Positions 10,310 to 22,989 of a DNA stretch of 64,000 nucleotides are shown here, piece by piece. The notes under the pieces were generated by a model, which saw only the letters and a list, made by a program, of their open reading frames with translations, did no database searches and had not been told where the DNA came from. The DNA comes from Cordylochernes scorpioides (Eukaryota; Arthropoda; Arachnida; Pseudoscorpiones; Chernetidae). The position numbers and the translations under genes were made by a program. The stretch spans positions 71,043,118 through 71,107,117 of the forward strand of contig CP092881.1 in NCBI GenBank assembly GCA_030710605.1, written 5' to 3'. Each line of letters begins with the position of its first letter. Within the stretch, counting starts at the first letter, position 1.

Positions 10310-11186
10310 TGAAAGGCAACATTATATATCAAAAATAAGAACCAAAAGACATTTATATATATATGACCTGATCATATTGACACCAAACGATAATAACACT
10401 ATAAGAAAGAACAATAAGTACGACATATATATGTAATATTATAAAGAATATTGTCTAATAAATAATTATGTACCATGTTGGATATAATGTATTCTGTATG
10501 GATTCAAATAAAGATGGCAGTCAAAGGACGTGGAGATGGAAGAAGTAGAAGAGAAAAGAACGACAGATCCAAGTCGTGTATCTAGGTCACTTAGAACAAA
10601 GAGGCCCTCATATTCCAGAGTTGAATGTCCTGAGAGATTGGGATGTTAGGCAAAGCTTCTTCCCGACCAAATTCACCATCATGGCCGACAGAGACAGGGA
10701 CCAATCAAAGGTCAAGCAGGGTCCCACATGACCCAAGCCGGGGGGTGGGGCAACCGCAGTTCGGTCGGTGTAACGTGTGTGTCAAGACGTGTGTGTGCAT
10801 CTTCTAAAAGTAGTGCCTCGAGGTCCAAGATGTGAGTCATCTCAATCCAATTTAATCGTGAAAATCCTTCCATCTCCTCTCCCGAGCCGCCAATGATTAA
10901 TATTCCGAGGTGTTTTGTGATTCATTAATCGATATAGTGTGCCGATTTTTCATCCACCGCCATCGATAACGACTGCCCAAACATACAAAAACCCCATCCA
11001 CTCCCGAGGATTCTCAGGACAAAGCACTATATCACAGTGAAGTCGACAAGCATTCATTTTTTTATATTATATATATATATATTTAATAATATTTTAAAGG
11101 TAAAATTATATATCAAAAATAAGAACCAAAAGACATTTATATATATGACCTGATCATATTGACACCAAACGATAATAACACAATAA
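10310..11186. repeat. 90-bp direct repeats flanking a 690-bp unique segment
   Basis: 10310-10407 and 11096-11186 are nearly identical (AAAATAAGAACCAAAAGACA, TATATGACCTGATCATATTG, ACACCAAACGATAATAACAC). The segment between is GC-richer (around 10540-10980), has no repeat relative here and contains no convincing open frame. The arrangement could be a local duplication around unique DNA or an unrecognised element with short terminal direct repeats. Confidence 0.6.
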
Positions 11187-13330
11187 ATTTTATAAATTAA
11201 AAAATGGCCAATCGCTCAATCACGGCACTATCAAAGTAGCGGGCATATTGGCTAAATGTATAACAGGCGGGTGGGTGTAGGCCGTTATTGATAAAGGGGG
11301 AAAAAGGGTTAAAAGTAAAAAAAGGCGGTTCTCTAACGCAATTTTAACGCGGCGACTATAAAAGTTGATATGGAAATAGATGATCGATCAGGAAGTCTAC
11401 AATGGACGTAGATAACAACTTTAACAAGTCCTGTGCTCTCTCATCTTCAAAAACTAAATAAAATATCCGACCCCATATTGGGGCGCCATCTATTGAGGAA
11501 GGTCTTTATTAGGTGGCGTTCTTATTGGATCCGTTCCCCGCTCGATAAGCCTAAAATTAATATAGGCTAGGCTAGAGATGAATTTATCTCCCATTTAGTA
11601 GATTGGCTTCTTTTTGGGTCTTTGTAATCGCGATTTTTATAGGATACTTTGTGGATATTCACGACACTGCTGTCTTACCACGAAATTGTGCTTAGGATTT
11701 TCATTATGACCAACATCTTTTTGATTATCTCTAAATGTTCATTAATACTTTCGATGAGATAGTTCTAAGAATAGAAACTTTTCTTTTAATTAAAAATGAC
11801 TATTATTACCTAATTTTATTGTCATTTTTATTTCTATATAATAGAGGACTTTTATACATCATTTTAAAAATATTATTTAAAATATAAATTAAAAAATTAT
11901 ACCACAAAATGAATCAGGACAATAAAAATAATTGAATTAATTTTAAAAGGAGTAATTTTTTTTCACATCTTGGATTAAGGGTATTTTTTTTTTACTTTTG
12001 TATTTTATTATCAATATTTAATTACAATTATGATATTAAAATACAAATATTTAATTTCAATATTTCATATCATTAAAAAAAATTGTCAATATTTTTCTTA
12101 TCATGAATTTTAAAATCATTATCATATTATTGATATCATCATCATCTTCATTCATACGAGTTAAATTACAAGGTTGTCCTAAAGTTCGTAAACACTTACG
12201 AAAATTTGGAATACCAATATTATTGGCCGTTATGTATAATGTATTTGTATTATGTATTATTATGTATTCGCCCTAATAATATTATTAATCAAATAATAAG
12301 AAAATCAACGTTTAAAAAAAACGAACTTTTGGGACAACCTTATAAAAATATAATACCACATCAACAAAACATAGTCCTTTCTCAATATGTGTAGTCAGGT
12401 TTCCTTAATAATCAAGAATATCAGGAGAAGACATAATAGCTCTTGTTTACAAAGGTTTGATGGATTTCCGATGAACATTCAGAAACAGAGTGCGGTCTGT
12501 GACCAATGTTATCATCATGGCCTCAGCAATTCCAGGTGTTGAATCCTGGGTGAAGACAAAGGCCGTCTAATTATTCCACAACCATTGTACCTACATTCAC
12601 TCCCATTATCACACAGCGTGGAATGGATTCCTGCGTTTGTTTCCGCCAATCCTATTGTTGGCTCGACACCATCCTGATTGGATAATTGGAAATTTGGGGC
12701 CACTACTATCCATTTATTTTAAAGAAATGTCAATTCTTGAAGCTGTTGTCAAAGGTCGTGAGATAAAATAAACAATATATTTTAATAGTATTGCTCTCCT
12801 TCTCCCCAAATTTCCATTCTATTTTTATAATAGTTAGAAAGGAGTGCAATGTTTTCTCAAATTCCATCTCAAGGAAAATATTACAGCTACTTATAAACGC
12901 AATATTTTACAATTTTAATATATATTTTATAAATGTGTAAACATAGCGTGTTTTATTATTTCAGCTTGGAAATATTAAATGATAATCCACTCTAGCTTGT
13001 TCCCGAAACTACTTGTCTAAGAATAAATATAAAATAAAATTTGTTATGTTTATGTACCTAAGGAAATTATATTTATAAGCCTTATTTTCTCACAATAATG
13101 TAGAAAGACTATCTTAAAATATTTAAAGGATTCTAAAAAGAATACAAGTAGTTACAAATTATTTTGTTTTCTATTCACTAAATTAATTAACCTGTTCATA
13201 GTTAATTCTTTAAATGTATTCAATTATGTAAATTTTTAAATTCTTATTTCCTGTATTTACATAACCTCTTCTTTAAAATGATATATATTCTATTTCTAAT
13301 TCCTTGTTTATACATTTTATTTGAAAATAA
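11187..13330. other. Spacer, no gene seen
   Basis: 11190-11560 is moderately GC-rich and unique. 11700-12170 is strongly AT-rich. 12400-12760 is unique sequence with short open frames lacking coding character. No RNA gene or recognisable element was found. Confidence 0.4.
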
Positions 13331-13534
13331 CCCGCATGTGTTTCTTTTCAACGAAAAATCAATATTTATTCCAAGGAGAAATAACGATTATTTCTAACCT
13401 TGTGGATGAGGTATGAAAGGATGAATTGTGAAGAGTAATGATAAACGGAAAAATAAAAGTGTCCAGGGATGGGAATCGAACCTACAGTGTTCCGCTTACC
13501 GGGCAGATGCCATGTCCACTAGGCTACCCTGGAC
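13331..13534 (-). repeat. tRNA-headed SINE, family S1
   Basis: Minus strand. The 5' head (13461-13534) folds like a tRNA. Ends GTCCAGG and CCTGGAC pair, TAGCCTAGTGG fits a Pol III A box and GGTTCGATTCC a B box. A 5-bp anticodon arm CTGC/GCGG-type can be drawn. The body continues to about 13331 with sequence shared with 46996-47235. It could be mistaken for a tRNA gene, but the shared non-tRNA tail shows it is a SINE. Transcription by Pol III from the internal boxes is expected by analogy. Confidence 0.8.
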
Positions 13535-13603
13535 ATATTTTTCCGTTCGTAAATAATACATGAAGTAATTTATAAAACAATTTAATGCGGCTTGTGATTG
13601 TAA

Positions 13604-13845
13604 AACGACATTTGAAGATTACCCCGCATGAGTTTCTTTTCAACGAAAAATCAAAATTTATTCAAAGGAGAAATATCCCTGGACACTTTTATTTTTCCGT
13701 TTATCATTGTTCTTCACAATTCATCCTTTCATACCTTATCCCTAAGGTTAGAAATAATCGATATTTCTCCTTGGAATAAAATTTGATTTTTCGTTGAAAA
13801 GAAACTCATTCGGGATAATCTTTATATGTCGTTTTACGAAAGGTA
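13604..13845. repeat. S1 SINE bodies in inverted arrangement
   Basis: Two tRNA-less S1 bodies face each other. ACCCCGCATGAGTTTCTTTTC at the left and GAAAAGAAACTCATTCGGGA at the right are inverted, with AGAAATATCCCTGGACACTT between them. AAAACGACAT-type sequence sits at both outer ends. It lies just beyond the full copy at 13331-13534. Confidence 0.6.
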
Positions 13846-14038
13846 TTCATAACCGGATAACCTATCTATCATTTTTTTAAATTGTCCGGTATAAAGTGAA
13901 TATAAGAGTTTATATAAAGACTTGCGCAAGCCATCATCATATGGTAAGAGTTAAAATCTTGGAGAATTGATTCACTTAGCCATAGCCTTGATTCTATAAT
14001 CAATCAGTAATTATCTGTATCTTATATATTCAATTATA

Positions 14039-14369
14039 CCATAAAAGCAATGGGCGCTTCTCCCGTCAAAACAAACGTCAGAATCTGACGCCATCTATTG
14101 ACCGTCGCCGCAACTAGCGGCCTCGGGTCGGTGACAAAGCCACAAACACCAACTTTGGCAAACTGATAAGCGTCCACCTAGAGACCATGGTTTCGGGCTA
14201 ATGGCCCACGTCAGTCTAGGGCGGACTTTATTCCATGAGATCCACACGGGATCTAATGGAATCCTCACAATCTACCAAAGAGGTGTTTTGCTGGCAATGT
14301 GGCTGGACCAAATCTGGCGTCAGATTCTGACGTTTATTTTGACGGGAGAAGCGCCCATTGCTTTTATGG
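14039..14369. mobile_element. Long-TIR MITE carrying a family 2 ribozyme
   Basis: Ends of 55 bp are inverted repeats with a single mismatch (CCATAAAAGCAATGGGCGCT at the left; its complement ends at 14369). The 331-bp element has no coding frame and contains a hammerhead-like motif on the minus strand. Fragments of relatives lie at 37830-38040 and 51700-52010 (shared GGTCGGTGACAAAGCCAC and ATCTATTGACCGTC-type sequence). Confidence 0.8.
14177..14220 (-). ncRNA. Hammerhead ribozyme-like motif, family 2
   Basis: Stem I CCTAGA pairs exactly with TCTAGG. The core reads CTGACGT (A9 changed to T), stem II is GGGC-CATTA-GCCC, then GAAA, and stem III is the palindrome ACCATGGT followed by cleavage base C (GTC). 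All elements except A9 fit a type I hammerhead. Confidence 0.65.
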
Positions 14370-14789
14370 ATTAATTTCCTCCCGGCAAATTTTCCATCTA
14401 TGTTCAATTATATCACAAGCGATAATAAAGAATTGTAATTCATCGCACTCGGGACATCAATCTAAACAGAAATTCTAAGCCTTTTTACATTACCTATTTA
14501 CATACATGTATTGATGTCAAAAGAGAAATAAGACAAGTACGGAAGAACCATTCAGTAGGCGAATAAAATAGATAATATCTATGATTATGAATACTTTGCT
14601 GAAATATTAATTGCTATTTCCTTTGAGTACATGAGTACTTAATGGTTTTGTTTGCAGTCGTTTCATCTTGAAAGGAAAAACAATAAATCAAGTTATATCA
14701 CATTGATATATAGAATTAATACTTATTGATGCTGATTTCTTTGATATTGTAAGCATTTTGGCACTGGTTTGTAGTCGTGAAACTTGAGA

Positions 14790-17700
14790 TGGAGTAGGTC
14801 GAAGTTTACAGATAGACAGTGAGAGATGTCACAACTCACAGACACTGGGCCATGGAGTAGTTTAAAGTTTGCAGATAGACAGTGAGAGATGTCACAACCC
14901 ACAGACACTGGGCCATGAGGTAGCTTAAAGTTTACAGATAGACAGTGAGAGATGTCTCAACACACACAGACACTGGGGTGGGATGAACCATGGAATAGTT
15001 TAAAGTTTACAGATAGACAGTGAGAGATGTCAGAACACACAGACACTGGGCCATGGAGTAGTTTAAAGTTTACAGATAGACAGTGAGAGATGTCTCAACA
15101 CACACAGACACTGGGATGGGATGAACCATGGAGTAGTTTAAAGTTTACAGATAGACAGTGAGAGATGTCACAACACACAGACACTGGGCCATGAGGTAGT
15201 TTAAAGTTTACAGATAGACAGTGAGAGATGTCACAACTCACAGACACTGGGCCATGGAGTAGTTTAAAGTTTACAGATAGACAGTGAGAGATGTCACAAC
15301 ACACAGACACTGGGCCATGAGGTAGCTTAAAGTTTACAGATAGACAGTGAGAGATGTCACAACTCACAGACACTGGGCCATGAGGTAGCTTAAAGTTTAC
15401 AGATAGACAGTGAGAGATGTCTCAACACACACAGACACTGGGATGGGATGAACCATGGAGTAGTTTAAAGTTTACAGATAGACAGTGAGAGATGTCACAA
15501 CACAGACACTGGGCCATGGAGTAGTTTAAAGTTTACAGATAGACAGTGAGAGATGTCACAACACACAGACACTGGGCCATGGAGTAGTTTAAAGTTTACA
15601 GATAGACAGTGAGAGATGTCACAACACACAGACACTGGGCCATGAGGTAGCTTAAAGTTTGCAGATAGACAGTGAGAGATGTCTCAACACACACAGACAC
15701 TGGGGTAGGATGAACCATGGAGTAGTTTAAAGTTTACAGATAGACAGTGAGAGATGTCACAACACACAGACACTGGGCCATGGAGTAGTTTAAAGTTTAC
15801 AGATAGACAGTGAGAGATGTCTCAACACACACAGACACTGGGATGGGATGAACCATGGAGTAGTTTAAAGTTTACAGATAGACAGTGAGAGATGTCACAA
15901 CACACAGACACTGGGCCATGGAGTAATTTAAAGTTTACAGATAGACAGTGAGAGATGTCACAACACACAGACACTGGACCATGAGGTAGCTTAAAGTTTA
16001 CAGATAGACAGTGAGAGATGTCTCAACACACACAGACACTGGGGTGGGATGAACCATGGAGTAGTTTAAAGTTTACAGATAGACAGTGAGAGATGTCACA
16101 ACACACAGACACTGGGCCATGGAGTAGTTTAAAGTTTACAGATAGACAGTGAGAGATGTCACAACACACAGACACTGGGCCATGAGGTAGCTTAAAGTTT
16201 GCAGATAGACAGTGAGAGATGTCTCAACACACACAGACACTGGGGTGGGATGAACCATGGAGTAGTTTAAAGTTTACAGATAGACAGTGAGAGATGTCAC
16301 AACACACAGACACTGGGCCATGGAGTAGTTTAAAGTTTACAGATAGACAGTGAGAGATGTCTCAACACACACAGACACTGGGATGGGATGAACCATGGAG
16401 TAGTTTAAAGTTTACAGATAGACAGTGAGAGATGTCACAACACACAGACACTGGGCCATGGAGTAGTTTAAAGTTTACAGATAGACAGTGAGAGATGTCT
16501 CAACACACACAGACACTGGGATGGGATGAACCATGGAGTAGTTTAAAGTTTACAGATAGACAGTGAGAGATGTCACAACACACAGACACTGGGCCATGGA
16601 GTAATTTAAAGTTTACAGATAGACAGTGAGAGATGTCACAACACACAGACACTGGACCATGAGGTAGCTTAAAGTTTACAGATAGACAGTGAGAGATGTC
16701 TCAACACACACAGACACTGGGGTGGGATGAACCATGGAGTAGTTTAAAGTTTACAGATAGACAGTGAGAGATGTCACAACACACAGACACTGGGCCATGG
16801 AGTAGTTTAAAGTTTACAGATAGACAGTGAGAGATGTCACAACACACAGACACTGGGCCATGAGGTAGCTTAAAGTTTGCAGATAGACAGTGAGAGATGT
16901 CTCAACACACACAGACACTGGGGTGGGATGAACCATGGAGTAGTTTAAAGTTTACAGATAGACAGTGAGAGATGTCACAACACACAGACACTGGGCCATG
17001 GAGTAGTTTAAAGTTTACAGATAGACAGTGAGAGATGTCACAACACACAGACACTGGGCCATGAGGTAGCTTAAAGTTTGCAGATAGACAGTGAGAGATG
17101 TCTCAACACACACAGACACTGGGGTGGGATGAACCATGGAGTAGTTTAAAGTTTACAGATAGACAGTGAGAGATGTCACAACACACAGACACTGGGCCAT
17201 GGAGTAGTTTAAAGTTTACAGATAGACAGTGAGAGATGTCTCAACACACACAGACACTGGGATGGGATGAACCATGGAGTAGTTTAAAGTTTACAGATAG
17301 ACAGTGAGAGATGTCACAACACACAGACACTGGGCCATGGAGTAATTTAAAGTTTACAGATAGACAGTGAGAGATGTCACAACACACAGACACTGGACCA
17401 TGAGGTAGCTTAAAGTTTACAGATAGACAGTGAGAGATGTCACAACACACAGACACTGGACCATGAGGTAGCTTAAAGTTTACAGATAGACAGTGAGAGA
17501 TGTCTCAACACACACAGACACTGGGATGGGATGAACCATGGAGTAGTTTAAAGTTTACAGATAGACAGTGAGAGATGTCACAACACACAGACACTGGGCC
17601 ATGGAGTAGTTTAAAGTTTACAGATAGACAGTGAGAGATGTCACAACACACAGACACTGGGCCATGAGGTAGCTTAAAGTTTGCAGATAGACAGTGAGAG

Positions 17701-20098
17701 ATGTCTCAACACACACAGACACTGGGGTGGGATGAACCATGGAGTAGTTTAAAGTTTACAGATAGACAGTGAGAGATGTCACAACACACAGACACTGGGC
17801 CATGGAGTAGTTTAAAGTTTACAGATAGACAGTGAGAGATGTCTCAACACACACAGACACTGGGATGGGATGAACCATGGAGTAGTTTAAAGTTTACAGA
17901 TAGACAGTGAGAGATGTCACAACACACAGACACTGGGCCATGGAGTAATTTAAAGTTTACAGATAGACAGTGAGAGATGTCACAACACACAGACACTGGA
18001 CCATGAGGTAGCTTAAAGTTTACAGATAGACAGTGAGAGATGTCACAACACACAGACACTGGACCATGAGGTAGCTTAAAGTTTACAGATAGACAGTGAG
18101 AGATGTCTCAACACACACAGACACTGGGGTGGGATGAACCATGGAGTAGTTTAAAGTTTACAGATAGACAGTGAGAGATGTCACAACACACAGACACTGG
18201 GCCATGGAGTAGTTTAAAGTTTACAGATAGACAGTGAGAGATGTCACAACACACAGACACTGGGCCATGAGGTAGCTTAAAGTTTGCAGATAGACAGTGA
18301 GAGATGTCTCAACACACACAGACACTGGGGTGGGATGAACCATGGAGTAGTTTAAAGTTTACAGATAGACAGTGAGAGATGTCACAACACACAGACACTG
18401 GGCCATGGAGTAGTTTAAAGTTTACAGATAGACAGTGAGAGATGTCACAACACACAGACACTGGGCCATGAGGTAGCTTAAAGTTTGCAGATAGACAGTG
18501 AGAGATGTCTCAACACACACAGACACTGGGGTGGGATGAACCATGGAGTAGTTTAAAGTTTACAGATAGACAGTGAGAGATGTCACAACACACAGACACT
18601 GGGCCATGGAGTAGTTTAAAGTTTACAGATAGACAGTGAGAGATGTCTCAACACACACAGACACTGGGATGGGATGAACCATGGAGTAGTTTAAAGTTTA
18701 CAGATAGACAGTGAGAGATGTCACAACACACAGACACTGGGCCATGGAGTAATTTAAAGTTTACAGATAGACAGTGAGAGATGTCACAACACACAGACAC
18801 TGGACCATGAGGTAGCTTAAAGTTTACAGATAGACAGTGAGAGATGTCACAACACACAGACACTGGACCATGAGGTAGCTTAAAGTTTACAGATAGACAG
18901 TGAGAGATGTCTCAACACACACAGACACTGGGGTGGGATGAACCATGGAGTAGTTTAAAGTTTACAGATAGACAGTGAGAGATGTCACAACACACAGACA
19001 CTGGGCCATGGAGTAGTTTAAAGTTTACAGATAGACAGTGAGAGATGTCACAACACACAGACACTGGGCCATGGAGTAGTTTAAAGTTTACAGATAGACA
19101 GTGAGAGATGTCACAACACACAGACACTGGGCCATGAGGTAGCTTAAAGTTTGCAGATAGACAGTGAGAGATGTCTCAACACACACAGACACTGGGGTGG
19201 GATGAACCATGGAGTAGTTTAAAGTTTACAGATAGACAGTGAGAGATGTCACAACACACAGACACTGGGCCATGGAGTAGTTTAAAGTTTACAGATAGAC
19301 AGTGAGAGATGTCACAACACACAGACACTGGGCCATGAGGTAGCTTAAATTTTGCAGATAGACAGTGAGAGATGTCTCAACACACACAGACACTGGGGTG
19401 GGATGAACCATGGAGTAGTTTAAAGTTTACAGATAGACAGTGAGAGATGTCACAACACACAGACACTGGGCCATGGAGTAGTTTAAAGTTTACAGATAGA
19501 CAGTGAGAGATGTCTCAACACACACAGACACTGGGATGGGATGAACCATGGAGTAGTTTAAAGTTTACAGATAGACAGTGAGAGATGTCACAACACACAG
19601 ACACTGGGCCATGGAGTAATTTAAAGTTTACAGATAGACAGTGAGAGATGTCACAACACACAGACACTGGACCATGAGGTAGCTTAAAGTTTACAGATAG
19701 ACAGTGAGAGATGTCTCAACACACACAGACACTGGGGTGGGATGAACCATGGAGTAGTTTAAAGTTTACAGATAGACAGTGAGAGATGTCACAACACACA
19801 GACACTGGGCCATGGAGTAGTTTAAAGTTTACAGATAGACAGTGAGAGATGTCTCAACACACACAGACACTGGGATGGGATGAACCATGGAGTAGTTTAA
19901 AGTTTACAGATAGACAGTGAGAGATGTCACAACACACAGACACTGGGACGGGATGAACCATGGAGTAGTTGTAAAGTTTACAGATAGACAGTGAGAGATG
20001 TCTCAACACACACAGACACTGGGCCATGGAGTAGTTTAAAGTTTACAGATAGACAGTGAGAGATGTCACAACACACAGACACTGGAACGGGATGAAGA
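14790..20098. repeat. Satellite array, 63- and 75-bp units in higher-order repeats
   Basis: A tandem array of about 5.3 kb. The common core is GTTTACAGATAGACAGTGAG. Type A units are 63 bp and end CACTGGGCCATGG or CCATGAGG. Type B units are 75 bp and carry TCTCAACACACACAG and GGGATGAACC. A-A-B triplets give a 201-bp period, and A-B plus A-A-A-B plus A-A-B gives a 603-bp super-period, clear between about 17.1 and 18.9 kb. Both unit lengths are multiples of three, so minus-strand frames stay open for tens of residues. They end at TGA in B units and are not genes. Edge units are the most diverged. Confidence 0.95.
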
Positions 20099-20459
20099 AG
20101 TTTAAAGGATCGATCAGCCCAGGATCCACCTTTTCCATGTCAATCTCCGCAACATGGCGAACTCACCAATTAGACTTCTTCGTCAAATTATTCCTCCCGC
20201 TTTCCCAATTTTCTGAATCTTATTTTATCGAGTACATATTCTCTGCGTCATATATTTCAATAAAATAAAAGTAAACGCACGCATCCTTGTATCTTAAATT
20301 CAATAGAGAACTAGTGGACGAAGTGATTTTTACGATACATTCGAGTCAAGAATAATCATTATTTAAAATCATATCGCATCAATTAGAACAAACAGAAGTG
20401 ACGAGTTAATTCATTATTGAAAATTAAAGCTTTAATAAACAACATTTTTCATTATAAAG
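20099..20459. other. Spacer, no gene seen
   Basis: Unique sequence after the satellite; no supported feature. Confidence 0.4.
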
Positions 20460-20548
20460 TAAATAAAGCTTCCAGGGCTAAGTTTCTTGTTCAAATTTTT
20501 GTTTTCAAGTTTTCGGACTTGTCAGTCCTTCTACAGGAGTATCACGAT
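20460..20548 (-). repeat. Family 3 repeat end with hammerhead-like motif
   Basis: Minus strand motif at about 20503-20543: CTGTAGA, stem II GGACT-GACA-AGTCC, GAAA. The stem III palindrome AGCT of other copies is changed to AACT here. The flank AAGCTTCCAGGGCTAAGTTTC matches the 2.8 kb copy. Confidence 0.55.
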
Positions 20549-20917
20549 AATAAATTGATGATGTATTTTTATATATAAATTATTATTTACATGTTTTAAA
20601 TATTAATGATATTGAAAGGGGGAGAAAATATATATTACATTCTTTGTGTGTTATAAACAATTTTTGAAAATATATATACGTGCATGGTGGATGATACGTG
20701 CTGGTTGAATGATATATCGGGACTTCAAATTGAATTGAATAAATTCGTGAACTATTGTGGTATGTATAGAAGACTGCTTACATCTTTTTATAATGGAATC
20801 AAATTACTGCTATTAACTTGGTCTTTTTTAAGGAATGAAGGTATTGAAAATATGGAAACCAAATGAACGCCAAACCTATTCTAGTGATTTGAGTCAAAAG
20901 GCGACCCATCAAATAAG
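20549..20917. other. AT-rich spacer, no gene seen
   Basis: The short open frame at 20684-20866 has no recognisable domain or codon character. No other feature seen. Confidence 0.35.
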
Positions 20918-21211
20918 TTTATATATAAAAGGGGCGTACCTGTATCTGTAAAGAAAAACAAAAAACATTTTTCTCAAAATATTTCGAGAGAATGCTCCCT
21001 CTTTATCAATTTGCAACAGTAGTGTAAGAATTTGTAAATTAAGTTCACTGTGTTGTTGTTGTTGTCGTGTCCAAAGAAGAGTCTCAGATGTCTCCAGTTT
21101 ACCGTGCAATAAATTGATAAAGAAGGAGCAATCTCTCGAAATATTTTGAGAAAAATTTGTTTTTTTTTTCCTTTATAGATCCCGGTACGCCCTTTTTCAT
21201 ATAAACATATT
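20918..21211. repeat. Family 4 hairpin repeat with two inverted hammerhead-like motifs
   Basis: Left arm (to 21013) and right arm (from 21110) are inverted repeats. The minus-strand motif at 20971-21013 reads TTGATAA, stem II GAGGGAGC..TCTC, GAAA, TATT. The plus-strand motif at 21110-21152 reads TTGATAA, stem II AGGAG-CAAT-CTCT, GAAA, TATT. Both have U3 and A8 in place of C3 and G8, and stem III palindrome ATAT. The loop holds a (TTG)n tract and GTCGTGTCCAAAGAAGAG, which recurs near 53995-54025. Confidence 0.6.
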
Positions 21212-21344
21212 CTAGTTAGTAGAAATATAATTTGCTCTGCAAATAGCATTAACTACATTGAGCTGTCGCGTTTTTCATGAATACAAATTATAGAATCACC
21301 ACATTATTTTATATGTAAAAATATGCTTCAAAATATCACACACA

Positions 21345-21405
21345 CAAAGTCCTTATTAAGACACCAGTCTTATACCGATTCTCATCTCTCAATACTGGCT
21401 TGCAA
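21345..21405 (-). repeat. LTR-B fragment
   Basis: Short match on the minus strand to the 3' part of LTR-B (TATAAGACTGGTGTCTTAATAAGGAC-type), which is better preserved at 42165-42390 and 37590-37835. Confidence 0.4.
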
Positions 21406-21959
21406 CGTATTCCCACGATGATCAATCACATTTCAACTATTTTACCCTTGTTTTCAAGTTTAAGTGTTCTAATGGTCTCCGTACTCTTTGAACAGTATTT
21501 ACAAAGGAATTATAAAATGATATAATCATTAGGCATAAAACCTGTTTAAATTATAATTAATAGCTTTTACACAGAAGATATATTATCTTGTAGAAATTCC
21601 ATATATAATTTAAAAAGTCGTAAAAATAATAAAAGCGCATTTAAAATGGAATTATCTGTGAAGCGGACTATGAGGGCGTTTCCGTGAAGGGAATAGGCCC
21701 GTTGAAGAGCGTCAGGTTGATGGATGGTCTGAGGGTCAAAGGTCCGAGGCTTTGACCGAGCCGACGCCAGCTTGATGCTTTGCCTTTCAACCACACTCTT
21801 ACAACACGCAAAATTATCAAAATTTGTTCAGAATCATTATCATTCCTAATTGTTAAATACTTTCCCTTTAATTCATAAATAGACCAATCCAAATTGGACT
21901 TTAAGATAATTCTTAACGATAAATTGACTCGACGAATACCAATTCGAAATGTGAACAAA

Positions 21960-22147
21960 ATATAAATAAAAGTTGAGGTTTTGGTATTAAAATAAAAAAA
22001 AGGCATTTCCTGACCACGTACACATGAGCTTTTAGATGGTAGAGAGCCATCTAGTGGAACAGAACTCAACTAATAATTGATTTAACCTGTTTCCTGATAT
22101 TTGGCCAAACCATTTTGTCGATAAATCAAAAGCCAACCACGGCTCTC
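21960..22147 (-). repeat. Family 1 repeat truncated at the ribozyme
   Basis: It shares the outer arm with other family 1 copies (GGCATTTCCTGACCAC, GGTAGAGAGCCATCTAGTGG, ATATTTGGCCAA). It breaks off immediately after the stem I strand AACCACG, so the ribozyme core is missing. Confidence 0.6.
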
Positions 22148-22984
22148 GGTACAGCTATTCTCTCCTCGAAATCACTTTCAAAACAGGCTCTTAGCATCTA
22201 ATAGTGGAAGAAATCGCTGATAAAGTTAATACCATGTACTCTCAAAGTTAAGATATAAGATCAATTTAAATAAAAAAATTAGAGGCCCTTCTAATACACA
22301 AAATAGATTATAAAAATGTCTTTAAAAAAAGCAGAAGTTTTACTAATTTTTCATCCAATAATATTTTATATTCGAAAAGTTACATTTACCAAAAATAAAA
22401 TATTTCACAAAGTTTGGTAAGTTAAAATATATTTCAATTCATACGACAAAAGCATATATTTCATAGAAAAAAACACAAAAGAACCATATTTAAATAATAT
22501 AAATGATATTCGAGGTTTGAAAAAAAACATAATAAATTGTCCGAGACCCACCATGTGATTGTAGCAATGATAAAAAGATTTGCCACAACCTACGGGTGTC
22601 GTGCTAGCTCGCTCCCGGCCTGTCGCGTGAAGAGTTTTGGATTAATTGGAGAAAAAGTGTTCTGGAACTGTTCCCATTCCTATCGACCAGCTGATTTTTT
22701 CTCCAATCTCGCTAGATGAGCCCATTGTTCCAGAGCACCATCCGAAAGCCATTAGGCCCTGCAGCCGCCAGGAAATTTAAATGTCCAATCTCTACTTAAT
22801 ATTTCATCGTTTTCCCAAATTGTGCCATTATAAAGTTATAATAGAATTTCGCCAGGATTTTATAGCTCTCGTCTTCAATGTATGCGACCGTTTAAATTAT
22901 CCTTAATCTCTATTCTCTTTTATCTTTGGACGGACCACTCTGGGACGGTCTCTCTCCAGGGTTCTCTTTATCTCACCTACTTTC
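22148..22984. other. Spacer, partly GC-richer and unique
   Basis: 22530-22790 is GC-richer with no repeat relative, but no coding exon or RNA can be defended. The rest is AT-rich. Confidence 0.35.
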
Positions 22985-22989
22985 TAATT

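Noticed and set aside
13461..13534. Functional tRNA gene on the minus strand
   Set aside because: It folds like a tRNA but is followed by the S1 SINE body and position 33 is not T; treated as a SINE head.
15095..19127. Repeated minus-strand open frames with CDISHCLSVNFKL units
   Set aside because: Unit lengths of 63 and 75 bp are multiples of three, so any satellite translates openly. B units contain TGA, and no start, splice or terminal context exists.
14790..20098. CRISPR array
   Set aside because: Repeats are contiguous with no unique spacers, and the context is eukaryotic.
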